NCBI RefSeq assembly: GCF_018860745.1
Contig: NZ_JAHKPY010000008.1
Location: forward strand, 1-64,000
DNA from: Zobellia uliginosa
GTDB lineage: Bacteria; Bacteroidota; Bacteroidia; Flavobacteriales; Flavobacteriaceae
Reading direction: 5' to 3'
DNA length: 64,000 nucleotides
The notes beneath the pieces were generated by a model. It had not been told where the DNA came from. It saw nothing but the letters and a program-made list of their open reading frames with translations, and did not search any database. Position 1 is the stretch's first letter. The number at the start of each line of letters is the position of its first letter. Below are positions 62,714 through 64,000 of the stretch, one piece after another. Both the position numbers and the translations under genes were made by a program.

Positions 62714-63475
62714 ATGAAGATTGTTATATCACCAGCAAAATCGTTAGATTTTGATAAGGAATATCCTAGATTTAAGGAAACACAGCCTCAATTTTTGGAA
62801 GAAGCTTTGAAGCTAAATAGGATTTTGGCTAAGAAAAAACCAAAAGAGCTATCTGAACTAATGGGAATTTCGGATAATTTGGCGCAGTTAAATTGGCAGA
62901 GAAATCAAGATTTTGAGGTACCTTTTACACTCAAGAATTCACGTCCTGCCATTTATGCTTTTAACGGAGATGTGTACCAAGGGTTGGATGCTTACACCAT
63001 GCCTTCTCGTAAGGTAGAAAAGTTACAAGAATCACTGCGTATCCTTTCAGGTCTTTATGGTATTTTACGCCCTTTGGATTTAATGCAGCCCTATCGTTTG
63101 GAAATGGGCACACATTTAAAAGTGGGTAGGAAAAAGAATCTTTATGAGTTCTGGAAAAAGACCTTGACGGATGAGTTAAATTCAGAAATGAAAGATGATG
63201 AGCTTTTTATTAATCTTGCTAGCAATGAGTATTTTAGCGCAATAGATAAAAAGAATTTAAAGGTGCCAATAATTTCACCTGTCTTTAAAGACTGGAAGAA
63301 TGATAAATTAAAAATTATCAGTTTCTACGCTAAAAAAGCCCGTGGTTCTATGGTACGCTATATTATAGATAAGGATGTACAAACACTAGAAGACCTAAAA
63401 GCCTTTAATTACGATGAGTATGAATATAGTGAGGCACATACGGTAAAAGAAAACGAGCCCGTTTTCATTAGATAA
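62714..63475 (+). CDS. yaaA: Peroxide stress protein YaaA (DUF328)
   Basis: 253 residues from the ATG at 62714 ([13 protein letters not shown]); the TTG at 62696 adds an unlikely extension. Family hallmarks: [67 protein letters not shown] and [16 protein letters not shown]. coli YaaA limits free iron and DNA damage during hydrogen peroxide stress and binds DNA. It converges with the THX ribosomal gene, with a 4-base gap. Confidence 0.94.
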   Translation: MKIVISPAKSLDFDKEYPRFKETQPQFLEEALKLNRILAKKKPKELSELMGISDNLAQLNWQRNQDFEVPFTLKNSRPAIYAFNGDVYQGLDAYTMPSRKVEKLQESLRILSGLYGILRPLDLMQPYRLEMGTHLKVGRKKNLYEFWKKTLTDELNSEMKDDELFINLASNEYFSAIDKKNLKVPIISPVFKDWKNDKLKIISFYAKKARGSMVRYIIDKDVQTLEDLKAFNYDEYEYSEAHTVKENEPVFIR

Positions 63476-63479
63476 TTAC

Positions 63480-63608
63480 CTACTTCTTTTTTTTAAGACC
63501 TATTTTATCTTCTACGGTAGGGCGTTTCTTGATTTTTCTTGGACGCCTTGCCCCAAATGAGCGATTTGCTATTTTACCCCGTCTAGATTTTTTATCTCCT
63601 CTTCCCAT
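63480..63608 (-). CDS. 30S ribosomal protein THX (bTHX)
   Basis: A 42-residue, very basic protein beginning MGRGDKKSRRGKIANRSFGA and continuing RRPRKIKKRP before an acidic-basic tail. The GDKK(S/T)(R/K)RGKI start and the RRPRK stretch match THX, a small protein of the 30S head seen in Thermus and kept in Bacteroidota and plastids (PSRP4). The ATG is at 63608 and the TAG at 63480. It is too short for normal ORF thresholds. It is convergent with yaaA. Confidence 0.82.
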   Translation of the reverse strand: MGRGDKKSRRGKIANRSFGARRPRKIKKRPTVEDKIGLKKKK

Positions 63609-63727
63609 ATCATTGCTTCTTTGTTTTAAGATAAGGTATTTGAATGAAAATTTCTAATTAAGTGTTTAAAAATCACTTGTACTACTTCAAAAACAATACA
63701 AAATTCATTTAATTAATAAGGATATCA

Positions 63728-63760
63728 TATTGCTATACTAAGTCAAAAAAGTTAAGTTTG
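63728..63760 (+). promoter_or_regulatory. Putative promoter of pyruvate carboxylase
   Basis: A -33-type ATTG (TTG at 63730-63732), a 20-base spacer and an exact -7 element TAAGTTTG (63753-63760). This is the best full match to the Bacteroidota vegetative promoter in the window and implies a leader of about 33 bases. Confidence 0.6.
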
Positions 63761-63799
63761 TTTGAATCGGTTTAAAAAACGAATTTAAACAACACATAA

Positions 63800-64000
63800 A
63801 TGAAGATAGAAAAGGTTTTAGTAGCGAATAGAGGTGAAATTGCTATACGTATTTTTAGAGCCTGTGTTGAGATAGGAGTGCGTACTGTTGGTATTTATAC
63901 TTACGAAGATCGTTATTCGCTACACCGTTATAAAGCAGATGAATCGTACCAAATTGGCGAGGACAACGAACCGCTAAAACCATACTTGGATATTGATGCT
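63800..64000 (+). CDS. pyc: Pyruvate carboxylase, N-terminus (partial)
   Basis: The gene runs off the right edge; 67 codons are visible. [20 protein letters not shown] is the start of a biotin-carboxylase domain, and [20 protein letters not shown] with LKPYLDIDA resembles pyruvate carboxylase more than acetyl-CoA carboxylase AccC. The full enzyme carboxylates pyruvate to oxaloacetate and must be biotinylated, probably by the BirA encoded at 52788. The assignment to Pyc rather than another biotin-dependent carboxylase needs the rest of the gene. Confidence 0.82.
   Translation, partial: MKIEKVLVANRGEIAIRIFRACVEIGVRTVGIYTYEDRYSLHRYKADESYQIGEDNEPLKPYLDIDA

Overview
The window is a chromosomal stretch of a Bacteroidota bacterium, almost certainly a marine Flavobacteriaceae (Maribacter/Zobellia-like; I cannot fix the genus). 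The evidence is type IX secretion hallmarks (type B gliding-type C-terminal sorting domains, a PorP/SprF protein), exact TAnnTTTG -7 elements upstream of many genes, AT-rich DNA, frequent TTG/GTG starts, and characteristic families (DUF1573, DUF6702, LUD protein next to FtsH, THX ribosomal protein). I see no rRNA, tRNA, CRISPR array, insertion sequence or prophage.

Layout. 1-6.0 kb holds large secreted repeat proteins on the minus strand: a partial gene with near-identical 54-bp repeats, a type B sorted surface protein, and an 1,095-residue paralogue of the first. 6.3-11.8 kb (plus) holds two stand-alone carboxypeptidase-regulatory-like proteins, a DUF6702 protein, an M1 peptidase, TatA and a PAP2 phosphatase. 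11.8-17.4 kb has an O-methyltransferase, a GNAT enzyme, kynureninase, an astacin-type lipoprotein protease, a lipoprotein and PorP/SprF. 17.4-19.8 kb is an HYR-like surface protein that is the upstream partner of PorP/SprF. A ClpP-type protease follows.

20.9-24.6 kb is a four-gene minus-strand light/DNA-repair operon: flavin reductase, a 44-residue DUF2256 protein, CRY-DASH, and an iron-sulfur bacterial photolyase. Kynurenine 3-monooxygenase lies beside it, so two successive kynurenine-pathway enzymes sit about 10 kb apart. 26-38.5 kb carries housekeeping and signalling genes: a cysteine-less zinc-ribbon-family coiled-coil protein with Nif3, LpxK, GAPDH translationally coupled to a hybrid histidine kinase, LipA, two ECF sigma factors (one with an RskA-type anti-sigma factor), and an aminotransferase coupled to MurB. 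38.6-44.1 kb has an aspartic protease-PDZ protein, DUF1573, ValS and a zinc-ribbon membrane protein. 44.2-47.9 kb is a TetR gene with two matching operator-like inverted repeats, an unrecognised secreted protein, a sterol-desaturase-family hydroxylase and a creatininase-family enzyme.

47.9-52.7 kb is a membrane-biogenesis operon (rsfS-ftsH-LUD-cdsA-psd-ACBP). 52.8-64 kb has birA, pyrE, a Nudix hydrolase, an M14 lipoprotein, a PAS histidine kinase with its response regulator, ddl-coaD, PASTA-rluD, yaaA, a 42-residue ribosomal protein THX and the start of pyruvate carboxylase. The best leads beyond routine annotation are the photolyase operon with its tiny DUF2256 member, the TetR operator pair, the GAPDH-kinase coupling and the 54-bp coding repeats.
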